Source: a virus. From it: a stretch of 21,574 bases of DNA. Below, one piece after another: positions 7,218 through 14,940 of the stretch (positions are counted from its first letter, which is position 1; each line of letters begins with the position of its first letter). A program made the translations under genes and the position numbers. The stretch lies in the IMG/VR virus record IMGVR_UViG_3300013114_000230, positions 1 to 21,574 of that record; one strand, given 5' to 3'. The notes beneath the pieces were generated by a model. That model was not told where the DNA came from and did not search any database. It saw nothing but the letters and a program-made list of their open reading frames with translations.

Positions 7218-7853
7218 TTATTTAATTTTTGAAATTATTTTATTCAACTCTATTAATTCATTTTCAGCTTTTTCTTCAACGGCTTGAGTGTCTTGTGACG
7301 GCTCAAGTGCTTTTAGTCTAGCTTCCAAATCTTCAATTCTTTTTATTAATTCTTCTGGTGTCATATTAACTGATTTAAGGTCTAATAGAGGTGTTTCAGA
7401 ATTAGCTCCTAAAAAGTCTAATGTTGAATATTCCATTAGATTAACCTCTTTTAAAATATTTGCTTTTTGTTCTTGTGACTTCTCTTCTTTAACTGTAACA
7501 TAACCGATACTATGCTCTAGTGTTTGATTGTTTTCAGCATAGAATTTATAATCTGAAAATGTTTCTTGACCTAATTGTTTTTCTAGGTTGATCTTTGAAA
7601 CAACATCTAACCCTTTTTCTGTTACTGTCATCTCTATAGGAACCCCTATAGCCTGATTCCAACTATGATTTTTAAGGTGTTTAACCCTTGTCTTTCCACT
7701 AGCTTTAAAATCAGAAATAGATTTATTAAATGCTTTAGAATCCATTATGTCACCATAAGAATCAATGTTACCAAACGCACTAACACGAATCTTTACTATT
7801 CCTTTTTCATCTACATCTTCAATAGATGATTTAGTATTAAACAGTTTCATCAT
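7218..7853 (-). CDS. Prohead protease, HK97 (S78/U35) family
   Basis: 211 aa. It cleaves the capsid scaffold domain during head maturation. The N-terminal motif FGNIDSYGDIM (about 27-37), the His-containing segment VKHLKNHSWNQAIGVP (His59/His63 at 57-72) and the Ser-containing segment LEHSIGYVTV (Ser115) match the His-Ser arrangement of this family; the third catalytic residue is not assigned. The C-terminus (about 165-211) is a charged helical tail that could contact the capsid. It overlaps the portal gene by 17 bp at its start and precedes the capsid gene by 5 bp, the canonical portal-protease-capsid order. Confidence 0.9.
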   Translation of the reverse strand: MMKLFNTKSSIEDVDEKGIVKIRVSAFGNIDSYGDIMDSKAFNKSISDFKASGKTRVKHLKNHSWNQAIGVPIEMTVTEKGLDVVSKINLEKQLGQETFSDYKFYAENNQTLEHSIGYVTVKEEKSQEQKANILKEVNLMEYSTLDFLGANSETPLLDLKSVNMTPEELIKRIEDLEARLKALEPSQDTQAVEEKAENELIELNKIISKIK

Positions 7854-9105
7854 TATCTACTATTTCTGTTCCTACAATTAATTGAGCTTTATCTTCTTCT
7901 ATTCCCATTGTATAAACCAAAGTTTGAATCTTTGACTCGTTAGAAATAGGAGCAGTTAAAACAGATGTTATACTATCAATCTTTAATTTATCTTTTTCAG
8001 CTTTAGTCTTTTGATCTTCTTGTAGAGCATCAACACTACTTAGATCTTGTACTATCCTTAATTCTTTATTCTCGAATGAGTTATAAGCTGGGATAATAGA
8101 CCTATAACCACCAATAATCTTTTCATTGTTAGGTATTACAGCACCAGTGTAAAACTTCTTTTCATCAATCTTAACATTACTTTCAGTTGATGCTGTTTGA
8201 TCGTTGAACATTGTAGCAGGTACAGACAACACATTGCAAAGAGTTCTAAGGTCTATTTGACCACCCTCTAGCATTTGCATTTGTTGAGCAGTCATACCTA
8301 AAGATTGAACACTTATATTTCCTGTTGATACTATGTTTTTCGCGAACTTATCAGCACCACCTAAAAGCTTATCTGTATTCTTTTGTAAATGCTCTCTTTG
8401 GTCTTCTGTCATTATCATATCTGTATTACTTGATATGATATTAGCACCACCTCCATTTTTCAACATTGAAGCTGTAGCCGTGTTACGGTTATTAGAGCTT
8501 GTTAGAGTAGAGTAAGCAGCCTGTAAAGGTGATAACCCCCTTTGACCTTTTATACCTATTCTAGAAGGGTTTAAATAAAGATTATGTACTATCTCTTCTG
8601 TTGAATAGTTAATTATGTTAGTGTCTTTTCTGTAGTACTCATAGCCTTTTACATCGTTATTCACATCGTATAAAAGGTTAACCATGTTAGACTCCAACAA
8701 TTCTAATTCAGTAACCAGATCAAAAGAACTAATTAACTTCTTCCAAAATATATCCCCTGTATTAAGGAGATAAATCATAGTTTCAAACCTAAAATCTTTT
8801 TCTGTTGTGTTAGGATTAGGATTCTTTATAAGGTCGTTAAGAGAGCTTTCTTCGTCTAATTCCCAACCATCAGGAGTATTTTGTTCAACTACAAAAGGTA
8901 TGTTTTTAGCTTCTTCACCAATCTTTTTAATAATAGCGTAAGCATCTGGATTAGATGTATATCCTTCATTTATTAAAATATCATCAGTTTGTAAACCACC
9001 AAAAGTAAACTGATTATTGATAGGCGTTCCTATAGTGTTAATAGAACCATAGCCAAATGATTTTTTTTCTGTATTGTTTTTAAATAGCTTTTGAAAGAAA
9101 TTCAT
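7837..9105 (-). CDS. Portal protein, HK97 family
   Basis: 422 aa. It forms the dodecameric DNA entry channel at one vertex of the head. Visible signatures are the early helix SNPDAYAIIKKIGEEAKNIP (about 52-70), a wing region with LLNTGDIFWKKL, and the turn-rich stretch GLSPLQAAYSTLTSSNNRNT. The following central helical segment (GMTAQQMQMLEGGQIDLRTL) and LSVPATMFND are characteristic of the Phage_portal family. Length fits the family. It sits between the large terminase and the prohead protease, with which it overlaps by 17 bp. Confidence 0.9.
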   Translation of the reverse strand: MNFFQKLFKNNTEKKSFGYGSINTIGTPINNQFTFGGLQTDDILINEGYTSNPDAYAIIKKIGEEAKNIPFVVEQNTPDGWELDEESSLNDLIKNPNPNTTEKDFRFETMIYLLNTGDIFWKKLISSFDLVTELELLESNMVNLLYDVNNDVKGYEYYRKDTNIINYSTEEIVHNLYLNPSRIGIKGQRGLSPLQAAYSTLTSSNNRNTATASMLKNGGGANIISSNTDMIMTEDQREHLQKNTDKLLGGADKFAKNIVSTGNISVQSLGMTAQQMQMLEGGQIDLRTLCNVLSVPATMFNDQTASTESNVKIDEKKFYTGAVIPNNEKIIGGYRSIIPAYNSFENKELRIVQDLSSVDALQEDQKTKAEKDKLKIDSITSVLTAPISNESKIQTLVYTMGIEEDKAQLIVGTEIVDNDETV

Positions 9106-9173
9106 TATAATATTTTGCTATTCGGTAAAAATACAAAATATTATTTTATTATTTGGTAGTATGAAAAAATATG

Positions 9174-10427
9174 CTATGGTAAAAGGTGTGTAAGTGCATA
9201 GCGTACAGCATCAATCAAATGGTTATGATCGTCAACAGGAACGTCTTTTAAACTCCATGCATAATTATTAAGTTCTTTGATTAGATTAGGACTATCACCA
9301 CAAACTACTAATTGATAAGATTGCATCTTTTTAATCCCCGCCAGAACTGAATTAGGTTTCTTTACAACAGGGTATATGTTTAAACCTCCCCTACGTATTT
9401 CGTTTATTAGCCTTAATTCGCTGTTATCTGCTATTATATTAGATTTACCACAGTTATTAATAAAAGCCTGTGTAAGTTCTTTAGTACCTAAATGTTTGGC
9501 GTATAGTATCTCTTGTAAATATATCTTATCTTTTGATACTGCAACTTTTACAATGGTCGAAGGGTCATTAGCAAATCCCCAATCAGCCCCAAATATAAAA
9601 GGTAATGATGTATCAAATTCTCCAACATCCCAATTAGAGAAGATAGCACCGTCAGCTCTTTCTTTCCAACCTCCTAAATACTCGTTTAAATAAAAGTTTT
9701 CAGCATCTTCTTTTTCTGATTCTGTTAAGTTCTTTTTAGTTATAGGGTCAAAACCTTTCTTAGCTCTTGTACGTGCCTGATAAGCCTCTAAAAGCCATTC
9801 TTTATCCAAGTAATCAGTACCTATTAAATATGTTGTATGTATGTGTTCTAATCTAGGATAAGAAGAAACTAAAACATTAAAACCATCTATTTTTTTATAT
9901 CCTTTGTTATCCTCAAACCATTTTTTGTATAAAAAGTGTTCTTTAGTTGTTGGGTTCATAACAAGTATAACCCTGTTTTGTGTGTGCTTTGATCTTATAG
10001 ATTTGTTAATCCTGTTAAATTCAGATTCATCATTAAAATCCTCCGCTTCTTCTACTACCCAATTTGTAACACTTGACAACGATTTAAGGTTACCAGTTTG
10101 AGAACTAGATGAAGTTTTGATACCTGTAAACCATATAAAAGATTTTGTTTTTTTGTTTATTACGTGTGATTCTGTTACGTCAAAATCATCTGTTAAACCT
10201 AATCTATCCATAGCCTTTTTAAACTCTGGTATAATAGACTTTTTCGCAGATGTCATAGTATAACGAGTAAACAAAATACCCTCATCTTTTTTATAAGTAA
10301 GCCTTAATATAAAATCGTGTAAAGAATGAGATTTTAAACTACCTCTACCTCCACTTATAAAAAAATACCTCTTTTTTGATGTATAAAGAGGTAAAAAATC
10401 ATCTTCTATATTATAAGCGTTACTCAT
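9174..10427 (-). CDS. terL: Terminase large subunit
   Basis: 417 aa from the chosen start. It packages DNA into the prohead using an ATPase and a nuclease domain. Walker A is SGGRGSLKS (25-33) and the Walker B-type segment is VVEEAED (124-130). The RNase H-like nuclease shows FGADWG (Asp282), IIADNSE (Asp334) and HNHLIDAVRYAL (Asp406). This layout matches the PBSX/Terminase_3-type family. I chose ATG 10427 rather than an upstream in-frame codon because it overlaps the small-terminase stop by 8 bp (ATGAGTAA), a normal coupling arrangement, and MSNAYNIEDDF is a typical N-terminus. It is followed, 68 bp on, by the portal gene. Confidence 0.92.
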   Translation of the reverse strand: MSNAYNIEDDFLPLYTSKKRYFFISGGRGSLKSHSLHDFILRLTYKKDEGILFTRYTMTSAKKSIIPEFKKAMDRLGLTDDFDVTESHVINKKTKSFIWFTGIKTSSSSQTGNLKSLSSVTNWVVEEAEDFNDESEFNRINKSIRSKHTQNRVILVMNPTTKEHFLYKKWFEDNKGYKKIDGFNVLVSSYPRLEHIHTTYLIGTDYLDKEWLLEAYQARTRAKKGFDPITKKNLTESEKEDAENFYLNEYLGGWKERADGAIFSNWDVGEFDTSLPFIFGADWGFANDPSTIVKVAVSKDKIYLQEILYAKHLGTKELTQAFINNCGKSNIIADNSELRLINEIRRGGLNIYPVVKKPNSVLAGIKKMQSYQLVVCGDSPNLIKELNNYAWSLKDVPVDDHNHLIDAVRYALTHLLP

Positions 10428-10716
10428 CAATATCAAAGTTATCCATAAAATCAATACCTTTTTCTTTGTTGCTTACCCAGTTGATTAATGGTATATCTGT
10501 TATAGAATCTCCGTTTGTTGTGTGGTCAACTGATTGTCTAGGCATACCCACAACATATTTAAACCATAACTCAACAGCCCACCTTTCACCATTTTCAATA
10601 GCTATGTTTAAAGCTGTAAATACTTTAGGGTTTAAGGGGTGAAGTTTCTCAATTACTTTTTGCTCTTCATCTTTTGGTTTTCTTCCTGCCCCTTCTCTTT
10701 TTCCTCCTGCTGGCAT
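10420..10716 (-). CDS. terS: Terminase small subunit
   Basis: 98 aa from ATG 10716. The N-terminus PAGGKREGAGRKPKDEEQK contains the GGxREGAGRKP motif common at the start of small terminases and related DNA-binding phage proteins. It is followed by helices (NPKVFTALNIAIENGERWAV and AVELWFKYVVGMPRQ) and an acidic C-terminus (FMDNFDIDE). It recognises packaging DNA and recruits the large subunit. A longer upstream reading (start 10773) would add a hydrophobic MIGVFYFLYLAF leader over the promoter/palindrome region and is rejected. The stop overlaps the large-subunit start. Confidence 0.85.
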   Translation of the reverse strand: MPAGGKREGAGRKPKDEEQKVIEKLHPLNPKVFTALNIAIENGERWAVELWFKYVVGMPRQSVDHTTNGDSITDIPLINWVSNKEKGIDFMDNFDIDE

Positions 10717-10725
10717 AATGAAATA

Positions 10726-10741
10726 ATTTGAATATTCAAAT
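10726..10741. promoter_or_regulatory. Perfect 16-bp palindrome upstream of the packaging genes
   Basis: ATTTGAATATTCAAAT is a perfect palindrome 9 bp upstream of the small-terminase start codon. Immediately upstream on the minus strand is TATCTTGC (10751-10744), which resembles a Bacteroidota -7 element. The palindrome would therefore lie at or just after the transcription start, a usual place for an operator controlling late genes. Promoter and operator roles are inferred. Confidence 0.4.
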
Positions 10742-10944
10742 GCAAGATACAAAAAATAAAAAACTCCTATCAACCTACTAATAAACCAAGATAAACTTAG
10801 TCATTCAGTCAATAAGAGTTTATAAATAAAGAAACTTTTATCATCATAAGACGAACAAGCATCTATCTAGCCTATTTCAATGTAAAAATGAACAATGTTC
10901 TAAAAAATCATATCTCAAAATTAACCTTTTATAACCTAATAACA
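10742..10944. other. AT-rich intergenic region between packaging and replication units
   Basis: No convincing gene on either strand. It probably contains the minus-strand late promoter (see 10726-10741). I see no tRNA, repeat array or strong hairpin apart from the terminator that begins just to its right. Confidence 0.4.
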
Positions 10945-10945
10945 A

Positions 10946-10975
10946 ACAAAAAACCCTCTATTTTTAGTAGAGGGC
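10946..10975 (-). terminator. Terminator of the replication operon
   Basis: Minus strand: CCCTCTA (10974-10968) pairs with TAGAGGG (10960-10954) across a seven-nucleotide loop, followed by TTTTTTG and T (10953 down). It lies just after the last small ORF (10985-11083) of the early minus-strand operon and before the late-gene promoter region. Confidence 0.85.
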
Positions 10976-10984
10976 TAAAGCGTA

Positions 10985-11083
10985 TTAAGCTTTTCTATTA
11001 AGGCAATTAACCACTAACATACAAACACTTTGCCAAATATCAAAAGCGTTAAATATCAAATAGTTGTATAATTCTACAAACAT
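10985..11083 (-). CDS. 32-aa hydrophobic peptide
   Basis: A short complete frame: MFVELYNYLIFNAFDIWQSV continuing CMLVVNCLNRKA. It is largely hydrophobic with a basic C-terminus, so a small single-pass membrane peptide is possible. The ATG is 2 bp after the stop of 11086-11448 (TAGATATG), and the operon terminator follows 10 bp after its stop, exactly where a last gene is expected. No family. The evidence is positional only; it could be a chance frame. Confidence 0.4.
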   Translation of the reverse strand: MFVELYNYLIFNAFDIWQSVCMLVVNCLNRKA

Positions 11084-11085
11084 AT

Positions 11086-11448
11086 CTATTCCTTCGATTT
11101 ACTTAACTCTTCTTTTAATACTTCTCTAATCAATTTCTTTAACACTTCCTGATCTTTTGGATTATTAGCTAAACCAGCATAAGCAAAAGGTGACCTCCCT
11201 AACCCGTCTAACTCACCATAGAATTTAGAAGTTCCTAAAACAAATTCCTTCATTTCAAAATCATTCTTTACACTTGGGTGTAATGGTTTTATTGTACCGA
11301 TTTTAGGGTATTTTTGAGTGTATTTGTTATACTCTTCATTATCTACGTGAGAACCATAATAAATAGGCTTTTCAGATTCATACCCTATTACAATAAGAGT
11401 TATAACAATACCAAAGAACCCTACTATTGATAAATTATCTTTGTTCAT
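11086..11448 (-). CDS. Single-pass membrane protein, unknown function
   Basis: 120 aa. Residues about 7-23 (SIVGFFGIVITLIVIGY) form one transmembrane helix after a short charged N-terminus (MNKDN), so the remaining ~95 residues probably lie on one side as a soluble domain. This is Pro/Tyr-rich around NEEYNKYTQKYPKIGTIKPL and ends in a charged helix (EVLKKLIREVLKEELSKSKE). It overlaps the preceding gene by 4 bp. A host-interaction or superinfection role is imaginable but not shown. Confidence 0.6.
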   Translation of the reverse strand: MNKDNLSIVGFFGIVITLIVIGYESEKPIYYGSHVDNEEYNKYTQKYPKIGTIKPLHPSVKNDFEMKEFVLGTSKFYGELDGLGRSPFAYAGLANNPKDQEVLKKLIREVLKEELSKSKE

Positions 11449-11630
11449 TTTAGAAATATTTTATTAACCTCTCTATATTGTTTTATAGCATCTTTAGGGG
11501 TGTAGAAATACTCATAGCACTCTAAAAAGAAAGCTTTGTTATTATCAATAAAACAGGGTGTAATTTCTTCTAACAACGTTTTGAAGTATTGTTTTTCTGT
11601 ACCTGTGTAGTTTCTTTTATTTTGTATCAT
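11445..11630 (-). CDS. Hypothetical protein
   Basis: 61 aa, helical, aromatic-rich (FFLECYEYFYTPKDAIKQYR). It overlaps neighbours by 4 bp on both sides, consistent with translational coupling in the replication operon. No motif recognised. Confidence 0.5.
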   Translation of the reverse strand: MIQNKRNYTGTEKQYFKTLLEEITPCFIDNNKAFFLECYEYFYTPKDAIKQYREVNKIFLK

Positions 11631-11860
11631 AATCTTTTACCTGCTAAACCTGTTATTAATTCTTTAATATCTTCCATTGTTTTAAAATCTCTTTGTAATT
11701 CGATCACATCAATATCTTGATGTAATTCAACACAATTAACATCATACCAAACAACTAGAATACCATCAATGTATTTTTGATAAGAATCAATATTTCTAAT
11801 TTGAAAACCAAAGCTAAATAATCTTTCTTTAGTAATAGGTGTTTTTTTAAATTCTTTCAT
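11627..11860 (-). CDS. Hypothetical protein
   Basis: 77 aa with strand-forming segments (RLFSFGFQIRNIDSYQKYID and GILVVWYDVNCVELHQDIDV) and a C-terminal helix. The 'FGF...Y....G..V.....' pattern resembles small phage proteins of unknown function encoded near replication genes. It starts 1 bp after the stop of the DUF1064 gene, and its stop overlaps the next gene by 4 bp. Confidence 0.55.
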   Translation of the reverse strand: MKEFKKTPITKERLFSFGFQIRNIDSYQKYIDGILVVWYDVNCVELHQDIDVIELQRDFKTMEDIKELITGLAGKRL

Positions 11861-11861
11861 C

Positions 11862-12275
11862 TTAATATTCTTTGAAGTTGTTTCTTTTTGAATCTCTATA
11901 AGTTTCTAAAAACTCATAATTAGCACCATTTAAACTTTTGAAAAGCTTTAATTTTAGTTTGTAAACTTCTGTTGTCCTACCTTTAGCATCATTTACTATC
12001 CAAGTACATTTTTTTACATTGAAGTAAACAAAATCAGCATAGTATTTAACCGCAGATATAACATCTGAATTTTTACGTATTATTGAATTAATTCTATCTC
12101 TCCCTTTGTTTTGTTTGGCTATTAGTTCAAATGGATATTGAATTTTCAACTCTTTTATTAATCCTTCTTTTTCTAGTTGTTTTAGATATTTATACCTGTC
12201 ACATTCTAATTTAGAATCAAATAAGATACCATTGTATCTAGTTTTTCTAGCGTTTGAAAATTTACTTTTAAACAT
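11862..12275 (-). CDS. DUF1064-type phage nuclease
   Basis: 137 aa. The opening RKTRYNGILFDSKLECDRYK (about 10-29, Glu24) followed by LEKEGLIKELKIQYPFEL is the hallmark of the DUF1064 family, a PD-(D/E)xK-fold group of phage proteins thought to be endonucleases, possibly acting on branched DNA. The central YYADFVYF (Asp81) and VNDAKG (Asp96, Lys98) are plausible metal-binding and catalytic residues. It sits among replication genes, consistent with a role in DNA recombination or processing of replication intermediates. It overlaps the upstream gene by 8 bp. Family call from motif recognition; activity inferred. Confidence 0.8.
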   Translation of the reverse strand: MFKSKFSNARKTRYNGILFDSKLECDRYKYLKQLEKEGLIKELKIQYPFELIAKQNKGRDRINSIIRKNSDVISAVKYYADFVYFNVKKCTWIVNDAKGRTTEVYKLKLKLFKSLNGANYEFLETYRDSKRNNFKEY

Positions 12276-12498
12276 ATTTGAATATTTGGTTATAATCTTC
12301 TATTTGTTCAGTCCATTTCATTAGCTCATATTGAACTTTTATAGGGTTGTTTATTAGATAAGATCCAAAATCAAATAAAATAAACTCGCTTTCTTCAAAT
12401 ATTGCTGTTTTTTTAAATAATTCCCATTCTTTCTTTACTTCTTTTTCAGTCAAATAATGACCGAAAGATAAACAGTCTTTTTCTGTTGCGTATTTCAT
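12268..12498 (-). CDS. Hypothetical protein
   Basis: 76 aa, acidic and aromatic (SEFILFDFGSYLINNPIKVQ), mostly helical. It overlaps the helicase gene by 4 bp at its start and the DUF1064 gene by 8 bp at its end. No motif; a small accessory protein of the replication operon. Confidence 0.5.
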   Translation of the reverse strand: MKYATEKDCLSFGHYLTEKEVKKEWELFKKTAIFEESEFILFDFGSYLINNPIKVQYELMKWTEQIEDYNQIFKYV

Positions 12499-13469
12499 CC
12501 GTATTTAGTTTTACTTTGTTGTACATCATCACCGTAATTAGTTGGATCTATTCCAGAAGGGTATAATAAAAGTCTGTCTTCATCAAATGAGTAAATTTGA
12601 TTTATAACATTACCTGTACCCCTTTTATTAATCAATCGGATATAACCTTTGTCTTTTTCTATTTCACCATCATTAACAGCATCTTTAATAAGTGAAAACA
12701 TGAAAGCAAAATCACAGTTATCTAATATCTTTTGTGAACCTCTTATAAATGGTCTAACATCTCTGGTATCAATATCAGCACCTTTAGATAAATGAGCAAT
12801 TAAACCGACAAAGATGTTATATTCGTTAGCTATTTCTTTTAGATGTGCTGTATTTTCAGAATATAATTCAACCTCTGAACCTACACCACCCATCATAGAT
12901 AAACCATCTACTATCAAAGTATTTATTTCTCCATGATCTTCTAAAGCTTTATCTATTAGTTCCCTATAATCATCTGGTTTCATTCGTGACTGTTGAGTAA
13001 TTAAAAGACGATCACCATAATATTCATTTAATCCTTTTTCAAGTTCTTTTTTTATTTCTTCTTTGTTGTCTTTTGTTAGATTATTTCTCCAATAATCAAC
13101 AGCTCTTTGAGATACTATACCTTGTGTTACCCTACCATATTGAAAGTCAATCATTCTATCTAATAGATTAGTTGCTGACATTTCCATAGTAGAATAAACA
13201 CTTTTTCCTTTTTGTTCAAAAGCATTATGACAAGATAAATTAAGAGCAAATAAAGACTTTTTAGACCCTCCATAACCTGCAAAGATACCTAGTTTACCTC
13301 TTAGATTAGATCTTAAATCTTTGTCGAAATCTTCAAAACCTGTTGTCATAGGGTTTTTTTTGATTTCTAACTCGTTATTTATCCAATCATCAACTAACTG
13401 ATAAGGAGCTTTTAAAGATAGCTTCTGATCTATTTTGTTTGCTTTGTTTTTTAACCCTTCTAACCCCAT
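12495..13469 (-). CDS. DnaB-type replicative helicase, C-terminal ATPase domain only
   Basis: 324 aa. Walker A GYGGSKKS (65-72) follows a short lead-in with TTGFEDFDKDLR, the usual entry to the RecA-like core. YSTMEMSATNLLDRM matches the 'S.EM....l..R' helix, LIVDGL (185-190) is Walker B, VGLIAHLSKG carries a helicase sensor-type strand, and a late RLINKRGTG provides the basic segment near the C-terminus. This is the DnaB/Twinkle core without the N-terminal primase-interacting domain (full DnaB is about 450 aa), as often seen in phages. It probably unwinds DNA at the phage fork, with the upstream Lin1244-like protein as a candidate loader. Confidence 0.85.
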   Translation of the reverse strand: MGLEGLKNKANKIDQKLSLKAPYQLVDDWINNELEIKKNPMTTGFEDFDKDLRSNLRGKLGIFAGYGGSKKSLFALNLSCHNAFEQKGKSVYSTMEMSATNLLDRMIDFQYGRVTQGIVSQRAVDYWRNNLTKDNKEEIKKELEKGLNEYYGDRLLITQQSRMKPDDYRELIDKALEDHGEINTLIVDGLSMMGGVGSEVELYSENTAHLKEIANEYNIFVGLIAHLSKGADIDTRDVRPFIRGSQKILDNCDFAFMFSLIKDAVNDGEIEKDKGYIRLINKRGTGNVINQIYSFDEDRLLLYPSGIDPTNYGDDVQQSKTKYG

Positions 13470-13819
13470 ATTTTTTTAGTTCCTTTTTGAAAATAGATAC
13501 CGTTGTAAGAATAGTTGTCTATTAAAATCAATTCTAAGCCCTTTTTTAGTTTACTGTTGGCACTTTCTTTATTAAATGGTACATTGATATAGTATGAAGA
13601 TAAAAGAGCGTTTAAATTATCGTTTTCTAGTTCAATAGTTTTTGATGCTGCTAAATCCATTTGAGCCATTTTTAAGATTGCTTTTAATGCTGATTCTTCA
13701 AACTCAAAATAGTTTATAGCTGCTTTTATAGCGTTCTCGTCATTTACTGTTAATTCAATCCAGTTCATGAACTTTTGAGAACGTTGTTTAAGTTCTGTAA
13801 TTATTTCGTTAGTACCCAT
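13460..13819 (-). CDS. Hypothetical protein of the replication operon
   Basis: 119 aa, helical in the first 65 residues (ENAIKAAINYFEFEESALKA), then a strand-rich C-terminus (LILIDNYSYNGIYFQKGTKK). It overlaps the helicase gene by 10 bp and the upstream replication protein by 11 bp. Its position between the two suggests a replication accessory role, for example in helicase recruitment, but no motif confirms this. Confidence 0.55.
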   Translation of the reverse strand: MGTNEIITELKQRSQKFMNWIELTVNDENAIKAAINYFEFEESALKAILKMAQMDLAASKTIELENDNLNALLSSYYINVPFNKESANSKLKKGLELILIDNYSYNGIYFQKGTKKIWG

Positions 13820-14585
13820 TTTTTAACCAAGTATTTGTCATAAGATGCGTTAAACTCTTTTTCTTCTTTTTGCCTTTAGCAACATTTGGATCATCTAACC
13901 AATCATCTAAAGATTTAATCTTTTCTTTTAATCTATCTGCTCCATATTCTTCACAAATCTTTTTATAGCTATCTATGTTTATCTGTGATTGAATATTTAA
14001 AACGTGTTTAGTTTGTTCGATGAAATTACAGAATCTTTTGAACCCATCAACTAAAGGTTTCTCATATTCTGATTCTTCAAAGTTTAAAACTTTTTGTGTA
14101 GGTGTTAAACCGTCTTTAATATCTTTTCTTATATCTTCTTCTCTTCTCTTCTCTTCTCTTAATAGTTGAGATTCTGTTGAACAAGAATCTAACACGTGTT
14201 CAACACCTGTTAAATCTTTGTTGACTTCTTGTTCCTGTTCTGCTAATTTCTTCAACCTTCTAGCTTCTGCTGATGCTTTACCGCCTTTACTTTTTTGTTT
14301 AGACTGTTCTATTCTTTCATCTTTTTGTTCATCAAGAAAATTTATAATAACAAAGTCATTTTCAACCTTTATTATTTCAGATTCAATCAAATCATTAAAA
14401 CATTTTTCTTGACAAAATCTAAACTTCTTTTTTGCTTTTGTTAAGGTTACATTTTCACACTCATTAGACCAATAATAAGAACATAGGTTAATAAATAAGC
14501 CTTGTGTTTCAAAATCTTCTAAAGTAACATCTCCGTCACTCCATTCTGAAACATTAAATTTAAAATATGGTAATTCTTTAGCCAT
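13809..14585 (-). CDS. Replication initiator/helicase-loader-like protein (Lin1244/DUF4373-type N-terminus)
   Basis: 258 aa. The first ~100 residues (YFKFNVSEWSDGDVTLEDFE, then GLFINLCSYYWSNE and TLTKAKKKF) match the winged-helix N-terminal domain of Lin1244/Lin1753-type phage replication proteins. This is followed by a charged linker (SKQKSKGGKASAEARRLKKL) and a C-terminal helical domain (EYGADRLKEKIKSLDDWLDD) ending in a Lys-rich patch and LMTNTWLKNGY, a pattern seen in primosomal/loader proteins. It probably binds the origin and helps load the helicase encoded two genes downstream. The linker codons contain a CTTCT pentanucleotide tandem repeat (14138-14160). Start at 14585 overlaps the upstream stop by one base. 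Confidence 0.75.
   Translation of the reverse strand: MAKELPYFKFNVSEWSDGDVTLEDFETQGLFINLCSYYWSNECENVTLTKAKKKFRFCQEKCFNDLIESEIIKVENDFVIINFLDEQKDERIEQSKQKSKGGKASAEARRLKKLAEQEQEVNKDLTGVEHVLDSCSTESQLLREEKRREEDIRKDIKDGLTPTQKVLNFEESEYEKPLVDGFKRFCNFIEQTKHVLNIQSQINIDSYKKICEEYGADRLKEKIKSLDDWLDDPNVAKGKKKKKSLTHLMTNTWLKNGY
14138..14160. repeat. CTTCT pentanucleotide tandem repeat (about 4.6 units)
   Basis: Perfect CTTCT repeats inside the replication-protein gene, encoding the Arg/Glu-rich linker (EEKRREE on the minus strand). Gain or loss of one unit would shift the reading frame. Confidence 0.8.
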
Positions 14586-14788
14586 TACTCCTCAATCTTG
14601 TTTATTTCTGTTCTTAATGTTTTAGCTAACTTAATAGATGTTGACTTGTCTAAGCTAATTAATTGACTGTGATAAGGAGATTCTTTATCATAATAAACCT
14701 CTATAGTAATTTCGTTGTCATTGTTTAAATAACATTCCGCTTTTGTCTCTTCGTCTGTTCCGTGAAAGACTAAACTTATATTAGCCAT
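14585..14788 (-). CDS. Small hypothetical protein, first gene of the replication operon
   Basis: 67 aa from ATG 14788: MANISLVFHGTDEETKAECY, followed by ITIEVYYDKESPYHSQLISL and a C-terminal helix. A longer frame starting at 14881 exists, but its first 31 codons run straight through the hairpin/terminator-like leader, so I take the internal ATG. The stop overlaps the start of the Lin1244-like gene by one base. No family recognised. Confidence 0.6.
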   Translation of the reverse strand: MANISLVFHGTDEETKAECYLNNDNEITIEVYYDKESPYHSQLISLDKSTSIKLAKTLRTEINKIEE

Positions 14789-14830
14789 AATTTTAATAAA
14801 GGTTTTCAGAAAACCAGTAAAATTTAAAAC

Positions 14831-14935
14831 AAAAAAACCTTGAACGATCATACAAGCTCCGACACTCATACAACCATTCAAGGCTTCTAAATAATTTATT
14901 TTGAGATACCTACTGTCGGAGATAGTATCTTTCTA
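14831..14935 (-). promoter_or_regulatory. Structured leader or small RNA: two hairpins with complementary loops, the second terminator-like
   Basis: Read on the minus strand, hairpin 1 (14929-14905) has arms GATAC/GTATC with a loop containing CTCCGACA (14921-14914). Hairpin 2 has arms CCTTGAA (14883-14877) and TTCAAGG (14844-14838), then seven T (14837-14831). Its loop contains TGTCGGAG (14864-14857), a perfect 8-nt complement of the first loop, and a TTGTATGA direct repeat flanks it. This could be a transcription attenuator with loop-loop pairing, or an independent ~105-nt RNA. It lies between a promoter-like site (14941-14971) and the replication operon. Base pairs are seen; regulation is inferred. 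Confidence 0.5.
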
Positions 14936-14940
14936 CACCA

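Noticed and set aside
10717-10773. Longer small terminase with hydrophobic N-terminus
   Set aside because: It would cross the palindrome and promoter-like sequence; the MPAGGKREGAGRKP start is typical of the family.
14789-14881. Longer first gene of the replication operon
   Set aside because: The extra 31 codons coincide with the terminator-like hairpin and T-run; the internal ATG at 14788 gives a more ordinary N-terminus.
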